From Pseudomonas fluorescens (GTDB lineage: Bacteria > Pseudomonadota > Gammaproteobacteria > Pseudomonadales > Pseudomonadaceae), in NCBI RefSeq assembly GCF_902497855.1, contig NZ_CABVHU010000024.1, forward strand, positions 1-64,000: a stretch of 64,000 bases of DNA. The letters run 5' to 3'. Positions 55,123 to 63,064 of the stretch are shown one piece after another. How positions within the stretch are numbered: position 1 is the stretch's first letter; every line of letters begins with the position of its first letter. The notes under the pieces were generated by a model. It did no database searches. It had not been told where the DNA came from and was given only the letters and a program-made list of their open reading frames with translations. Both the position numbers and the translations under genes were made by a program.

Positions 55123-58100
55123 TCAATGCCGGATCAGTTTACTACGCACCTCAGCACTGGCGTGCTGATCCAGCTCCAGCCAGAAAACCTGCTTGCCGGC
55201 AATCTCCGCAGCCGCCGGCAAGCCATCGCGATACACCAATCGATTACTCGCCAACGCCGGCACCTTCGCACCGGGTAACAGCGTGCCCGCCAGGTTCAGC
55301 GGATCGACCCCGCACACGGCTATCAAACTCCCGTCATGGGGCCGGCGCCGAACTTCGCGCAGCAATGGAATCGCTTCAGGCAATGCGAACTGCTCGCCCG
55401 CCAGACCACTGACAAATCGCCCGCCACGAATCTCACCCCGTGCCTCCAGTCGGTGGAAGGTGCGCAGCAATTCCCGCCAGCTCGGCAGCCAGTCCGCCTC
55501 GCGCTCCAGCAGACGCCAGAACACCACGCCGTAGCGGCGCAGCAAGGTCATGGCGATATGTTCAAGGGTCTCGCCAGGCGTCGGTGCCGGACGTTTGTCA
55601 TCCACCACCGGCGCGGGAGTACCGCGGCGCAGCAAGGCCCAGCGCCCGGCATCGTCCATCCCGCCGACAAAGGCCCCGCGCCCGCGTCGGCTGCTGCGGG
55701 CCTGGCGTTTACTGGCCGGGGTGATCAGCGCCCGCAGGCCGGCGAAGCTGTCGGCGTTCACCAGTCCGGCGCCTACCAGTTCCTGCAAGGCGATTTCCAG
55801 CTCCGAGCGCAGCAGGTGCGCCTCGTGAACAAGCTCATCGAAAAACAGGGCGCCGTGTTGGCTGAGGGCTTGGTGAACCTTTTGGGTTTTCGGCGACAGT
55901 TCGTCGACCGGGGTTTGCTCGGTCAGGCTGCTCCACAACCCGACCTGGCTGCGCGGCAGCAGCAGAATCGGCGTGCTGCGCAGCGCCGTGCTGGCGCTCT
56001 TGTTGCGCGCGGTCAGCCGGGTCCAGACCAGTTTGCCGCTGCGACACAGGTCATCCAGCCAGCTCGCCGAATACCCTTTGATCCGCGCCGGCAGCATGTC
56101 GCTGTCCCAGGCTGAGGCCGCGGCAGGGTAGCCTTCGAACTGACCGACAATTGCCTGCAGCACCGCGCTGCCCTGGCCTTGGGTCGTCGCGGACAGATGC
56201 TGCCAGTCAAACAGGAAGCGCATGAAATCCTGCAGTGCCACCGGCTCGATTTCCCGCCGCAGACGCTTGACCGTATAGCGATGAATGCGCGCCAGCAGAT
56301 GCCGCTCGCACCATTCTTCCCGCGTGGCACCCGGGGTGAATTGGCCGCGCAACACATAACCTTCGCGCTCCAGTTCAGCCAGCGCCTGGGTGACCCGGGT
56401 CGCCGGTAATCCCAAGGGTTCGGCAATCGCCGGCAGCGGCAACGGGCCAAAGGCGCTGAGCCGCGCGCGAACCACCTCAAGTGCCGCTGCATCCGTTTCC
56501 CAGGCTTCATCGAAACCCGGCAACGCCTCCAGTGGCGGCAACAATGGGGCGTGCGGATAAATCGCCTGCAGGCAGGTCAGTCGCTCCAGCGCCAGCCATA
56601 GCGATTGCGCCGGGTTGATCTGCAGGCGACTGGCGCGGCCGCTGTCGGCCAAGTCATTCAGCCATTCGCACCAATGGGGATTGGCCTGCGCCTCGGCGTC
56701 GGTGATGCATGCCAGGCTCATCAACGCCTCATGCATTTCATCAACCCCGGTCGGTGCGGGCCAGGCTTCATCGCGTACCGCTTGAATCGCCTCGGCGTCC
56801 AGCGCCCCGAGGTCGTCGGTGGATTGCGGATCGGTCCAGCGACGGTTGAGCACGGCTTGCGTGCGCCGCTCTTCCAGCGGCGCATCGTCGAGAAAGGTGT
56901 AGGGGCGGGCGCTGAGGATTTCTGCCGCCAGCGGCGAGGGGGCCGGCAGGTCGCGGCTGATCAGGCACACGTCGCCACGCTCGATGCGGCGCAACAAGGC
57001 CAGCCAGCCTTCGCAGTCCATGGCGTCGTGGAGGCAATCGTCGAGGGTCTGCTCCACCAGAGGATGCTCGGGAATCTCCCGTTCGCCGGCGAGGTTTTCC
57101 ACGCAGGCAAGCTGGTCGGGAAACACGCTGGCGATCAGGTCTTCGCTTTTCATCCGCTGGATCTGCGGCGCGACTTTGCGTCCACCGGTATAACGCGGCA
57201 GCGCCAGCGCCACCCCGGCATTCCAGCGCCAGCGTACGCCGAACAGCGGTGCTTCGAGCACCGCTTGAGTCAGGATGTGCTCGGCGCTGCGGCTGTGCAG
57301 ATAACGCCAGACGTCATCGAGCTCAAAGCTGTGGCTGCTGGACAGCGACAGCACGATGGCATCTTCGCTGGCGGCCGCCTGCAGTTCGAAGTTGAAGGTG
57401 CGGCAGAAGCGCTTGCGCAGGGCCAGGCCCCAGGCGCGGTTGATGCGGCTGCCAAACGGGGTGTGGATGATCAGCTGGGTGCCGCCGGACTCGTCGAAAA
57501 ACCGCTCCATCAGCAGTGTGTCTTGCGATGGCAACGCGCCAAGGGTCAGGCGCGCGCGGGCCAGGTACTCCACCAATTGCTCGGCACTGGCGAGATTGAG
57601 GCCGAGGACGTCGGTCAGCCAGTCGAGCGCGGGCTGCAAGTCGCCGGGCGTGGCGCCCAACAGATCATCGAGTTGCCCTTGCAAGCGAGCCACGGCGAAC
57701 GACAGCTCATCACTGCGCCCGGGCGCTTCGCCGAGCCAGAACGGGATGGTCGGCGGTTGGCCCTGCGCGTCTTCGACCCGGACCTTGCCGGTTTCGACCC
57801 GCAGGATCCGGTAAGAGGTGTTGCCCAGCTGGAAGACATCGCCGGCGATGCTTTCCACCGCGAAGTCTTCGTTGACGCTGCCGATGTTCAACCCTTGAGG
57901 CTCCAGCAGCACGCTGTAGTCGGCGTTGTCCGGAATGGTCCCGCCGCTGGTCACGGCGGTCAGTTTGCTGCCCCGGCGACCGCGCAGCGTGCGGCTGACG
58001 GCGTCGCGGTGCAGGTAAGCGCTGCGAATGCCCTGACGCCCGTTGTAGCCGTCGGCGAGCATGTGCAGCAGCGCCTGATAATGCTGTTCGTCGAGTTCGG

Positions 58101-59439
58101 CATAAGGCGAGGCCCGGCGGAACATCTCCAGCAATGCCTGCTCCTGCCATTCCTGACAGCTGACTTCAGCGATGATCTGCTGCGCGAGTACGTCCAGCGG
58201 AGCCCGGGGAATCTGCAAGGTGTCGAGTTCGCCGCGACGCACGCAGTCGAGCAGGGCGATGCATTCGATCAGGTCGTCGCGGGTGGTGGCAAACAACCGC
58301 CCCTTGGGCGTGCCGCCGACCTGATGCCCGGAGCGACCGACCCGTTGCAGGAACCCGGCAATCGAGCGCGGCGAGGCGATCTGGCAGACCAGGTCGACGT
58401 CGCCGATGTCGATCCCCAGCTCCAGCGAGGCGGTCGCGATCAGCACTTGCAGGTCGCCGCGCTTGAGGCGTTGCTCGGCGTCGAGGCGAAATTCCTTGGC
58501 CAGGCTGCCGTGGTGGGCGGCTACCGCGTCCTTGCCCAGACGCTCGCTCAAGTGCCGGCTCAGGCGTTCGGCCAGACGCCGGGTATTAACGAAAATCAGC
58601 GTGGTCCGGTGCTCGCGGGCGAGGGCGGCGAGGCGGTCATACACCAGTTCCCAAACGTCGTTGGTCATGACCGCCGATAACGGCACCGGAGGCACTTCGA
58701 TGCCCAGATCGCGCGGCCGGGCGTGACCAATGTCGATGATTTCGCACGGGCGGTCGCGACCGACCAGAAAACGCGAGACCGCTTCGATCGGCTTTTGCGT
58801 GGCAGACAGGCCGATGCGCGTCAAGGGATGCGTGCACAGTGCCTGCAAGCGTTCCAGGCTCAGGGCCAGGTGGCTGCCGCGTTTGCTGGCGGCGATGGCG
58901 TGGATTTCGTCGACGATGACCGTACGTGTGGTCTTGAGCATTTGCCGGCCGGAGTCGGAGCCCAGCAGCACATACAGGGATTCGGGCGTGGTCACCAGAA
59001 TGTGCGGTGCTGTCCTGCGCATGGCCGAACGGTCTTTTTGCGGCGTATCGCCGGTGCGCACGGCGGTAGTGATCTGCAGTTCGGGCAGCCCCATTACGCG
59101 CAATTGTTCGGTAATCCCGGCCAAGGGGTTTTGCAGGTTGATCTGGATGTCGTTGGACAGGGCTTTGAGCGGCGAGACGTAGACCACCAGGGTTTCGTCG
59201 GGCAGGCCACCGTCGGCTTCCAGGCCGCGGTGGACCAGGTCATCGATGACCGCGAGAAACGCGGTGAGGGTCTTGCCGGACCCGGTGGGTGCGGCGATCA
59301 ATGTGGAACGGTGCTGGCGAATCAACGGCCACGCCCGGGCCTGGGCGGCGGTGACCGTCGGGAACGTGTTGCCAAACCAGGCGCTGACGGCAGGGTGGAA
59401 GCCTGTCAGGGCGCTGTCTGCGGGGATGGGCAGGTTCAT
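55123..59439 (-). CDS. lhr: Large helicase-related protein Lhr
   Basis: 1438 aa. SF2 3'-5' DNA helicase with Walker A PTGSGKT at 51-57, DEIH at 177-180, SAT at 212-214 and motif VI QRVGRSGHQ near 400; the winged-helix and Lhr-core beta-barrel follow, then a ~550-residue C-terminal extension. The full-length (Lhr-CTD) form has been linked to DNA repair, and E. coli Lhr-CTD to uracil glycosylase activity. I start at ATG 59439 (MNLPIPADSALTGFHPAVSA); the longer frame adds 57 residues without family similarity. Single-gene transcript. Confidence 0.94.
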   Translation of the reverse strand: MNLPIPADSALTGFHPAVSAWFGNTFPTVTAAQARAWPLIRQHRSTLIAAPTGSGKTLTAFLAVIDDLVHRGLEADGGLPDETLVVYVSPLKALSNDIQINLQNPLAGITEQLRVMGLPELQITTAVRTGDTPQKDRSAMRRTAPHILVTTPESLYVLLGSDSGRQMLKTTRTVIVDEIHAIAASKRGSHLALSLERLQALCTHPLTRIGLSATQKPIEAVSRFLVGRDRPCEIIDIGHARPRDLGIEVPPVPLSAVMTNDVWELVYDRLAALAREHRTTLIFVNTRRLAERLSRHLSERLGKDAVAAHHGSLAKEFRLDAEQRLKRGDLQVLIATASLELGIDIGDVDLVCQIASPRSIAGFLQRVGRSGHQVGGTPKGRLFATTRDDLIECIALLDCVRRGELDTLQIPRAPLDVLAQQIIAEVSCQEWQEQALLEMFRRASPYAELDEQHYQALLHMLADGYNGRQGIRSAYLHRDAVSRTLRGRRGSKLTAVTSGGTIPDNADYSVLLEPQGLNIGSVNEDFAVESIAGDVFQLGNTSYRILRVETGKVRVEDAQGQPPTIPFWLGEAPGRSDELSFAVARLQGQLDDLLGATPGDLQPALDWLTDVLGLNLASAEQLVEYLARARLTLGALPSQDTLLMERFFDESGGTQLIIHTPFGSRINRAWGLALRKRFCRTFNFELQAAASEDAIVLSLSSSHSFELDDVWRYLHSRSAEHILTQAVLEAPLFGVRWRWNAGVALALPRYTGGRKVAPQIQRMKSEDLIASVFPDQLACVENLAGEREIPEHPLVEQTLDDCLHDAMDCEGWLALLRRIERGDVCLISRDLPAPSPLAAEILSARPYTFLDDAPLEERRTQAVLNRRWTDPQSTDDLGALDAEAIQAVRDEAWPAPTGVDEMHEALMSLACITDAEAQANPHWCEWLNDLADSGRASRLQINPAQSLWLALERLTCLQAIYPHAPLLPPLEALPGFDEAWETDAAALEVVRARLSAFGPLPLPAIAEPLGLPATRVTQALAELEREGYVLRGQFTPGATREEWCERHLLARIHRYTVKRLRREIEPVALQDFMRFLFDWQHLSATTQGQGSAVLQAIVGQFEGYPAAASAWDSDMLPARIKGYSASWLDDLCRSGKLVWTRLTARNKSASTALRSTPILLLPRSQVGLWSSLTEQTPVDELSPKTQKVHQALSQHGALFFDELVHEAHLLRSELEIALQELVGAGLVNADSFAGLRALITPASKRQARSSRRGRGAFVGGMDDAGRWALLRRGTPAPVVDDKRPAPTPGETLEHIAMTLLRRYGVVFWRLLEREADWLPSWRELLRTFHRLEARGEIRGGRFVSGLAGEQFALPEAIPLLREVRRRPHDGSLIAVCGVDPLNLAGTLLPGAKVPALASNRLVYRDGLPAAAEIAGKQVFWLELDQHASAEVRSKLIRH

Positions 59440-59654
59440 GGGGTAATTTATGCGGGTGGGGGTGGGAAGTTGCAAGTACCGCTCAAGCTCTTTATTGGCC
59501 AGTGGCAGCACCACAAATCCGGGAGATGTACACTTTACGGATGACGGTTGCGCTCTAAACCCGCAAAATGCAACGATTCCGGCACTATCGACGACATTGC
59601 CCGCGCGCAATGTCGATAAGCCATTGTTCCAATCAGACTGGGCCTGCTGACTCT

Positions 59655-60539
59655 ATGCGAATGCGCCTTATGTTACTGGGCGGCGGAAATGCCCTTGGGC
59701 AGGCGCTGATTCGCCTCGGTGCGGAAGAAGACATCGGCTTCCTCGCCCCCCGCCCACCACAAGATGGCTGGGATGCCGCGAGCCTGACGCAACTGCTCGA
59801 CGACACCCGCCCGGACGCGCTGATCAACCTCGCCTACTACTTCGACTGGTTCCAGGCGGAGGTGGTCAGCGAGCAGCGTCTGGCCGCGCAGGAGCGAGCG
59901 ATCGAGCGTCTGGCCGAGCTGTGCCAGCATCACAACATCGTTCTGATGCAACCCTCGAGCTATCGCGTGTTCGATGGCGTCCGGGCAACGGCCTACAGCG
60001 AAAAAGACGAACCGGTGCCCCTGGGCCTGCGCGGTCAGGCCTTGTGGCGGATCGAAAAAAGTGTGCGCGCCACCTGCCCGCAGCACGTGCTGCTGCGTTT
60101 CGGCTGGCTGCTCGATGACAGTCCCGACGGCAGCCTCGGGCGTTTCCTAGCCCGGGCAGAAACGCCTGAAGAACTGCTGATGGCCGATGACCGTCGGGGC
60201 AATCCGACGCCAGTGGATGACGCCGCCCGGGTGATCATTTCGGTGCTCAAGCAACTCGATTGTGCCGCGCCGCTGTGGGGCACCTATCATTACGCCGGGC
60301 ATGAAGCGACCACGCCGCTAGCGCTGGGGCAGGCTATCCTGACCGAAGCCCGTGCGTTACATCCGCTGGCCATCGAAGCACCGACCGCCCAGGCTCACGC
60401 CGCGCGTCCGGATGCCGCCGAGGAGCCGCAACACGCGGTGCTGGCCTGCAAGAAAATTCTGCACACGTTCGGCATCAAGCCCCGCGCCTGGCGCGCGGCA
60501 CTCCCGGGCTTACTGGATAGGTTTTATCGCCATGGCTGA
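59655..60539 (+). CDS. RmlD-like sugar-nucleotide-binding protein lacking catalytic Tyr/Lys
   Basis: 294 aa. NAD(P)-binding fold of the dTDP-4-dehydrorhamnose reductase (RmlD) family: LLGGGNALGQAL near the N-terminus, PDALINLAYYFD, LMQPSSYRVFDG, then VPLGLRGQALWRIEKSV. In RmlD this last motif is APLNVYGETKLAGEKAL, so the catalytic Tyr and Lys are Arg126 and Leu130 here. The fold is kept but reductase chemistry is unlikely. The start is uncertain between ATG 59655 and ATG 59661. It overlaps the next epimerase gene by eight bases. It corresponds in place to P. aeruginosa PA4069 (from memory). Confidence 0.85.
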   Translation: MRMRLMLLGGGNALGQALIRLGAEEDIGFLAPRPPQDGWDAASLTQLLDDTRPDALINLAYYFDWFQAEVVSEQRLAAQERAIERLAELCQHHNIVLMQPSSYRVFDGVRATAYSEKDEPVPLGLRGQALWRIEKSVRATCPQHVLLRFGWLLDDSPDGSLGRFLARAETPEELLMADDRRGNPTPVDDAARVIISVLKQLDCAAPLWGTYHYAGHEATTPLALGQAILTEARALHPLAIEAPTAQAHAARPDAAEEPQHAVLACKKILHTFGIKPRAWRAALPGLLDRFYRHG

Positions 60540-61470
60540 CGGCCCTGTTTTCATCACCGGCGGTGCCGGTTTCATCGGCTCGCACCTGACCGATGCCTTG
60601 CTCGCCAAGGGCCATTCGGTGCGGATTCTCGATGACCTGTCGACCGGCAAGCGCAGCAATTTGCCGCTGGACAACCCCAAGGTCGAACTGATTGTGGGTG
60701 ACGTTGCCGATGCGGCGCTGGTGGCACGGGCGATGCGCGGTTGCAGCGCAGTCGCGCACCTGGCGGCGGTGGCTTCGGTGCAGGCGTCGGTGGACGATCC
60801 GGTGAAGACTCACCAGAGCAATTTCATCGGCTCGCTGAATGTCTGCGAAGCCATGCGCCAGGCCGGTATCAAGCGGGTGCTGTTTGCGTCCAGCGCGGCG
60901 GTGTACGGCAATAACGGCGAAGGTGAGTCGATCGACGAGGACACGCCCAAGGCGCCGTTGACGCCGTATGCATCGGACAAGTTGGCGAGCGAGTATTACT
61001 TCGATTTCTACCGTCGCCAGCATGGCCTGGAACCGGTGATCTTCCGCTTTTTCAACATCTTCGGCCCGCGTCAGGATCCGTCCTCGCCGTATTCCGGGGT
61101 GATCAGCATTTTCAGCGAGCGGGCGCAGAAAGGCCTGCCGATCACCGTGTTCGGTGATGGCGAGCAGACGCGTGATTTTGTCTACGTCGAAGACCTGGTC
61201 GACTTGCTGGTGCAAGCCATCGAGCAACCACAGGTCGAGGTTGGCGCGGTCAATGTCGGCTGGAACCAGGCCACCACCCTCAAGCAAATGCTTGAAGCGC
61301 TGGAGGCGGTGGTCGGTCAGTTGCCGCCCGTGAGCTACGGTCCGGCGCGCGCCGGCGACATCCGCCATTCACGGGCGGACAATCGGCGTTTGCTGGAGCG
61401 TTTTACCTATCCGCAGCAGACCCCGCTGCGCGTTGGCCTGGCGCGGTTGCTGGGGCGCCGGCCCTTGTAG
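60532..61470 (+). CDS. NAD-dependent sugar-nucleotide epimerase/dehydratase
   Basis: 312 aa extended short-chain dehydrogenase. TGGAGFIG at 9-16 binds NAD; S121 and the catalytic pair Y146/K150 (PYASDK) are intact; RFFNIFGPRQDPSSPYSGVI is the substrate loop typical of UDP-hexose 4-epimerases and WbpP-like enzymes. The substrate is not known. The ATG lies inside the preceding inactive-RmlD gene (8-bp overlap), so the two are coupled. Its stop codon TAG is part of the REP sequence that follows. It matches the place of PA4068 beside oprG. Confidence 0.92.
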   Translation: MADGPVFITGGAGFIGSHLTDALLAKGHSVRILDDLSTGKRSNLPLDNPKVELIVGDVADAALVARAMRGCSAVAHLAAVASVQASVDDPVKTHQSNFIGSLNVCEAMRQAGIKRVLFASSAAVYGNNGEGESIDEDTPKAPLTPYASDKLASEYYFDFYRRQHGLEPVIFRFFNIFGPRQDPSSPYSGVISIFSERAQKGLPITVFGDGEQTRDFVYVEDLVDLLVQAIEQPQVEVGAVNVGWNQATTLKQMLEALEAVVGQLPPVSYGPARAGDIRHSRADNRRLLERFTYPQQTPLRVGLARLLGRRPL

Positions 61471-61567
61471 GAGCGAGCTTGCTCGCGATGGACGTCAACG
61501 ATAACGCGTTCATTCTGGGTAAACGCGTCGTCCTTGAGACCTTCGCTGGCAAGCCAGCTCCTACAGG
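61466..61567. repeat. Hybrid REPIN between the epimerase gene and oprG
   Basis: The left REP is TGTAGGAGCGAGCTTGCTCG; the right, inverted, is of the other type (CTTCGCTGGCAAGCCAGCTC, then CTACA). The epimerase stop codon TAG (61468-61470) is the TAG of GTAGGAGC. Confidence 0.88.
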
Positions 61568-61580
61568 GTACGTGGCGGGA

Positions 61581-62279
61581 TTAGAACTTGTAACCGAGCC
61601 CGACCATGTAGATGAACGGATCCACATCCACATCGACCTTGGCCCGTGTGCCCGGTGCCACGGCGTTATTTTCCACCGTCGCCGTGGTATCGATGTCGAT
61701 GTAGCGCACCTGGGCGTTGATCATAATGCTGTCGGTCAGCATGTAGTCAGCGCCGACCTGAAACGCCATGCCCCAGGAATTCTCCGCCTTGAAGTTGCTG
61801 AACCCGTTGGCGCTGGCCTCGCTGCCGACGTGTTCGTCATAGATCCAGGTGTAGTTGATACCGGCGCCGACATAGGGCTGGAACGCGGACTTCGCGTCCA
61901 GGGGGTAGTACACGACGCTCAAGGTTGGCGGCAGGTGTTTCAGGCTGCCGAGTTTGCCGTTGGCCGCCCCCAGGGCGGTGCCCTTGAGTTTCACGTCATG
62001 CTCGAACGGCGAGGCCGCGAGCAACTCGATCCCCCAATGGCTGTCAAGCATGTAAGCGAAGTTCAGGCCCAGTTGCGTGTCGCTGCTCATGGTGGCCTTG
62101 CCGCCCAGGTCGGCACCCGCCAGCGGGCCCTGATCGACCTTGACGCTGGAGCTGTCGGCTTCCGGGTTGACGGTGATCGCACCGGCACGAACGATGATGT
62201 CGCCGGCGTCATGGGCATGGGCGAGCGGGGCTGCGAGCGCGAGGGCGAACAGCGAAGCGCTGAGCAAGGACTTGTGCAT
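61581..62279 (-). CDS. oprG: Outer-membrane protein OprG (OmpW family)
   Basis: 232 aa. Signal peptide MHKSLLSASLFALALAAPLAHA, then an eight-strand beta-barrel ending MVGLGYKF, with the C-terminal Phe needed for Bam assembly. OmpW motifs DIIVRAGAITVNPEADSS, GIELLAASPFEHDV and FQPYVGAGINYTW are present. The family forms narrow hydrophobic channels for small non-polar solutes. It lies between the epimerase pair and the FtsX-DUF3299 unit, as PA4067 does in P. aeruginosa. Confidence 0.93.
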   Translation of the reverse strand: MHKSLLSASLFALALAAPLAHAHDAGDIIVRAGAITVNPEADSSSVKVDQGPLAGADLGGKATMSSDTQLGLNFAYMLDSHWGIELLAASPFEHDVKLKGTALGAANGKLGSLKHLPPTLSVVYYPLDAKSAFQPYVGAGINYTWIYDEHVGSEASANGFSNFKAENSWGMAFQVGADYMLTDSIMINAQVRYIDIDTTATVENNAVAPGTRAKVDVDVDPFIYMVGLGYKF

Positions 62280-62402
62280 GGAGGCTCCAGAGGACGTTGA
62301 AAATGTTCGATGTCCAATGGTACGGAGGCGTCTGATACGGTCTTTTGATTCAGCTCAATGAAACAGTGATGGCCTTGGTTTTTGTGGAATGGCTGATGGC
62401 CT

Positions 62403-62500
62403 CTTCGCGGGCAAGTCGGATCGCCGCACCGCTCGCTCCTACGGGATTGGTGGTGTCCTTGTAGGAGCGAGCGGTGCGGCGATCCGACTTGCCCGCGAAG
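62403..62500. repeat. REPIN with perfect 40-bp arms upstream of oprG
   Basis: CTTCGCGGGCAAGTCGGATC starts a 40-base arm that recurs exactly, inverted, at 62461-62500. Unusual central part GATCCGAC/GCCGCACCGCTC compared with the other REPs of the window. Confidence 0.92.
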
Positions 62501-62530
62501 GGGCCTTCCTTGAACACAAAATGGTCGGAT

Positions 62531-63064
62531 TCACTCCGGCAGTTCATACGCATAAATCTTGTCCGCCTCCATCTGATACCCGGCATCCGCCAACTCACTG
62601 CTCGATGCCTTGACCTGCAACGCACCCTCGATCCAGTACGGCTGATACAACTCATCGAGCTTCACACCGACTTCGCTTTTCACATGCACGATCTGGTTCG
62701 ACGGCGGTGGCGGCACATGAATGCAGGCGCCGAAATAGGGCACCAGCAAAAATTCCGTAGTGCGACCTTCTTCACTGACTTCCAGAGGCACGATGTAGCC
62801 CGGCAGGCGAATGTTCTGACCGTCGAGGCTCTTCACCACCGGCGCATTGGGCATGTCCTGTTTGGCGGCGGGCGCCGCCTCGGCGGACAGCGCGCTGCCC
62901 ATCTGCGACAGGTCGTGCAGCGGCGTCATGTTCGGTACTTCCGGTGTGGCGTCCGGCGGGATCATTTCCGACCAGGCCAGGTCTTTCGGCGCGGCCGCCC
63001 ACAGCGGCAGGGCGACCAGCATCAACAGCGCAAGCACAGCGCGGGGCATCATCAACGTCCTCAT
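62531..63064 (-). CDS. DUF3299 family secreted protein
   Basis: 177 aa. Signal peptide (MRTLMMPRAVLALLMLVALPLWAAA). The mature part contains the DUF3299 segments VRLPGY-type strand IRLPGYIVPLEVSEEGRTTE and FLLVPYFGACIHVPPPPSNQ, with a conserved Cys-Ile-His. It should be periplasmic. The start overlaps the permease stop (ATGA), so both are co-translated. The P. aeruginosa counterpart (PA4066, from memory) is in the Zur zinc-starvation regulon with PA4063-4065. Confidence 0.85.
   Translation of the reverse strand: MRTLMMPRAVLALLMLVALPLWAAAPKDLAWSEMIPPDATPEVPNMTPLHDLSQMGSALSAEAAPAAKQDMPNAPVVKSLDGQNIRLPGYIVPLEVSEEGRTTEFLLVPYFGACIHVPPPPSNQIVHVKSEVGVKLDELYQPYWIEGALQVKASSSELADAGYQMEADKIYAYELPE

Noticed and set aside
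59440..59610. Longer N-terminus for Lhr starting at 59610
   Set aside because: The 57 added residues include a Cys/Pro-rich stretch unlike any Lhr; ATG 59439 fits the family start.
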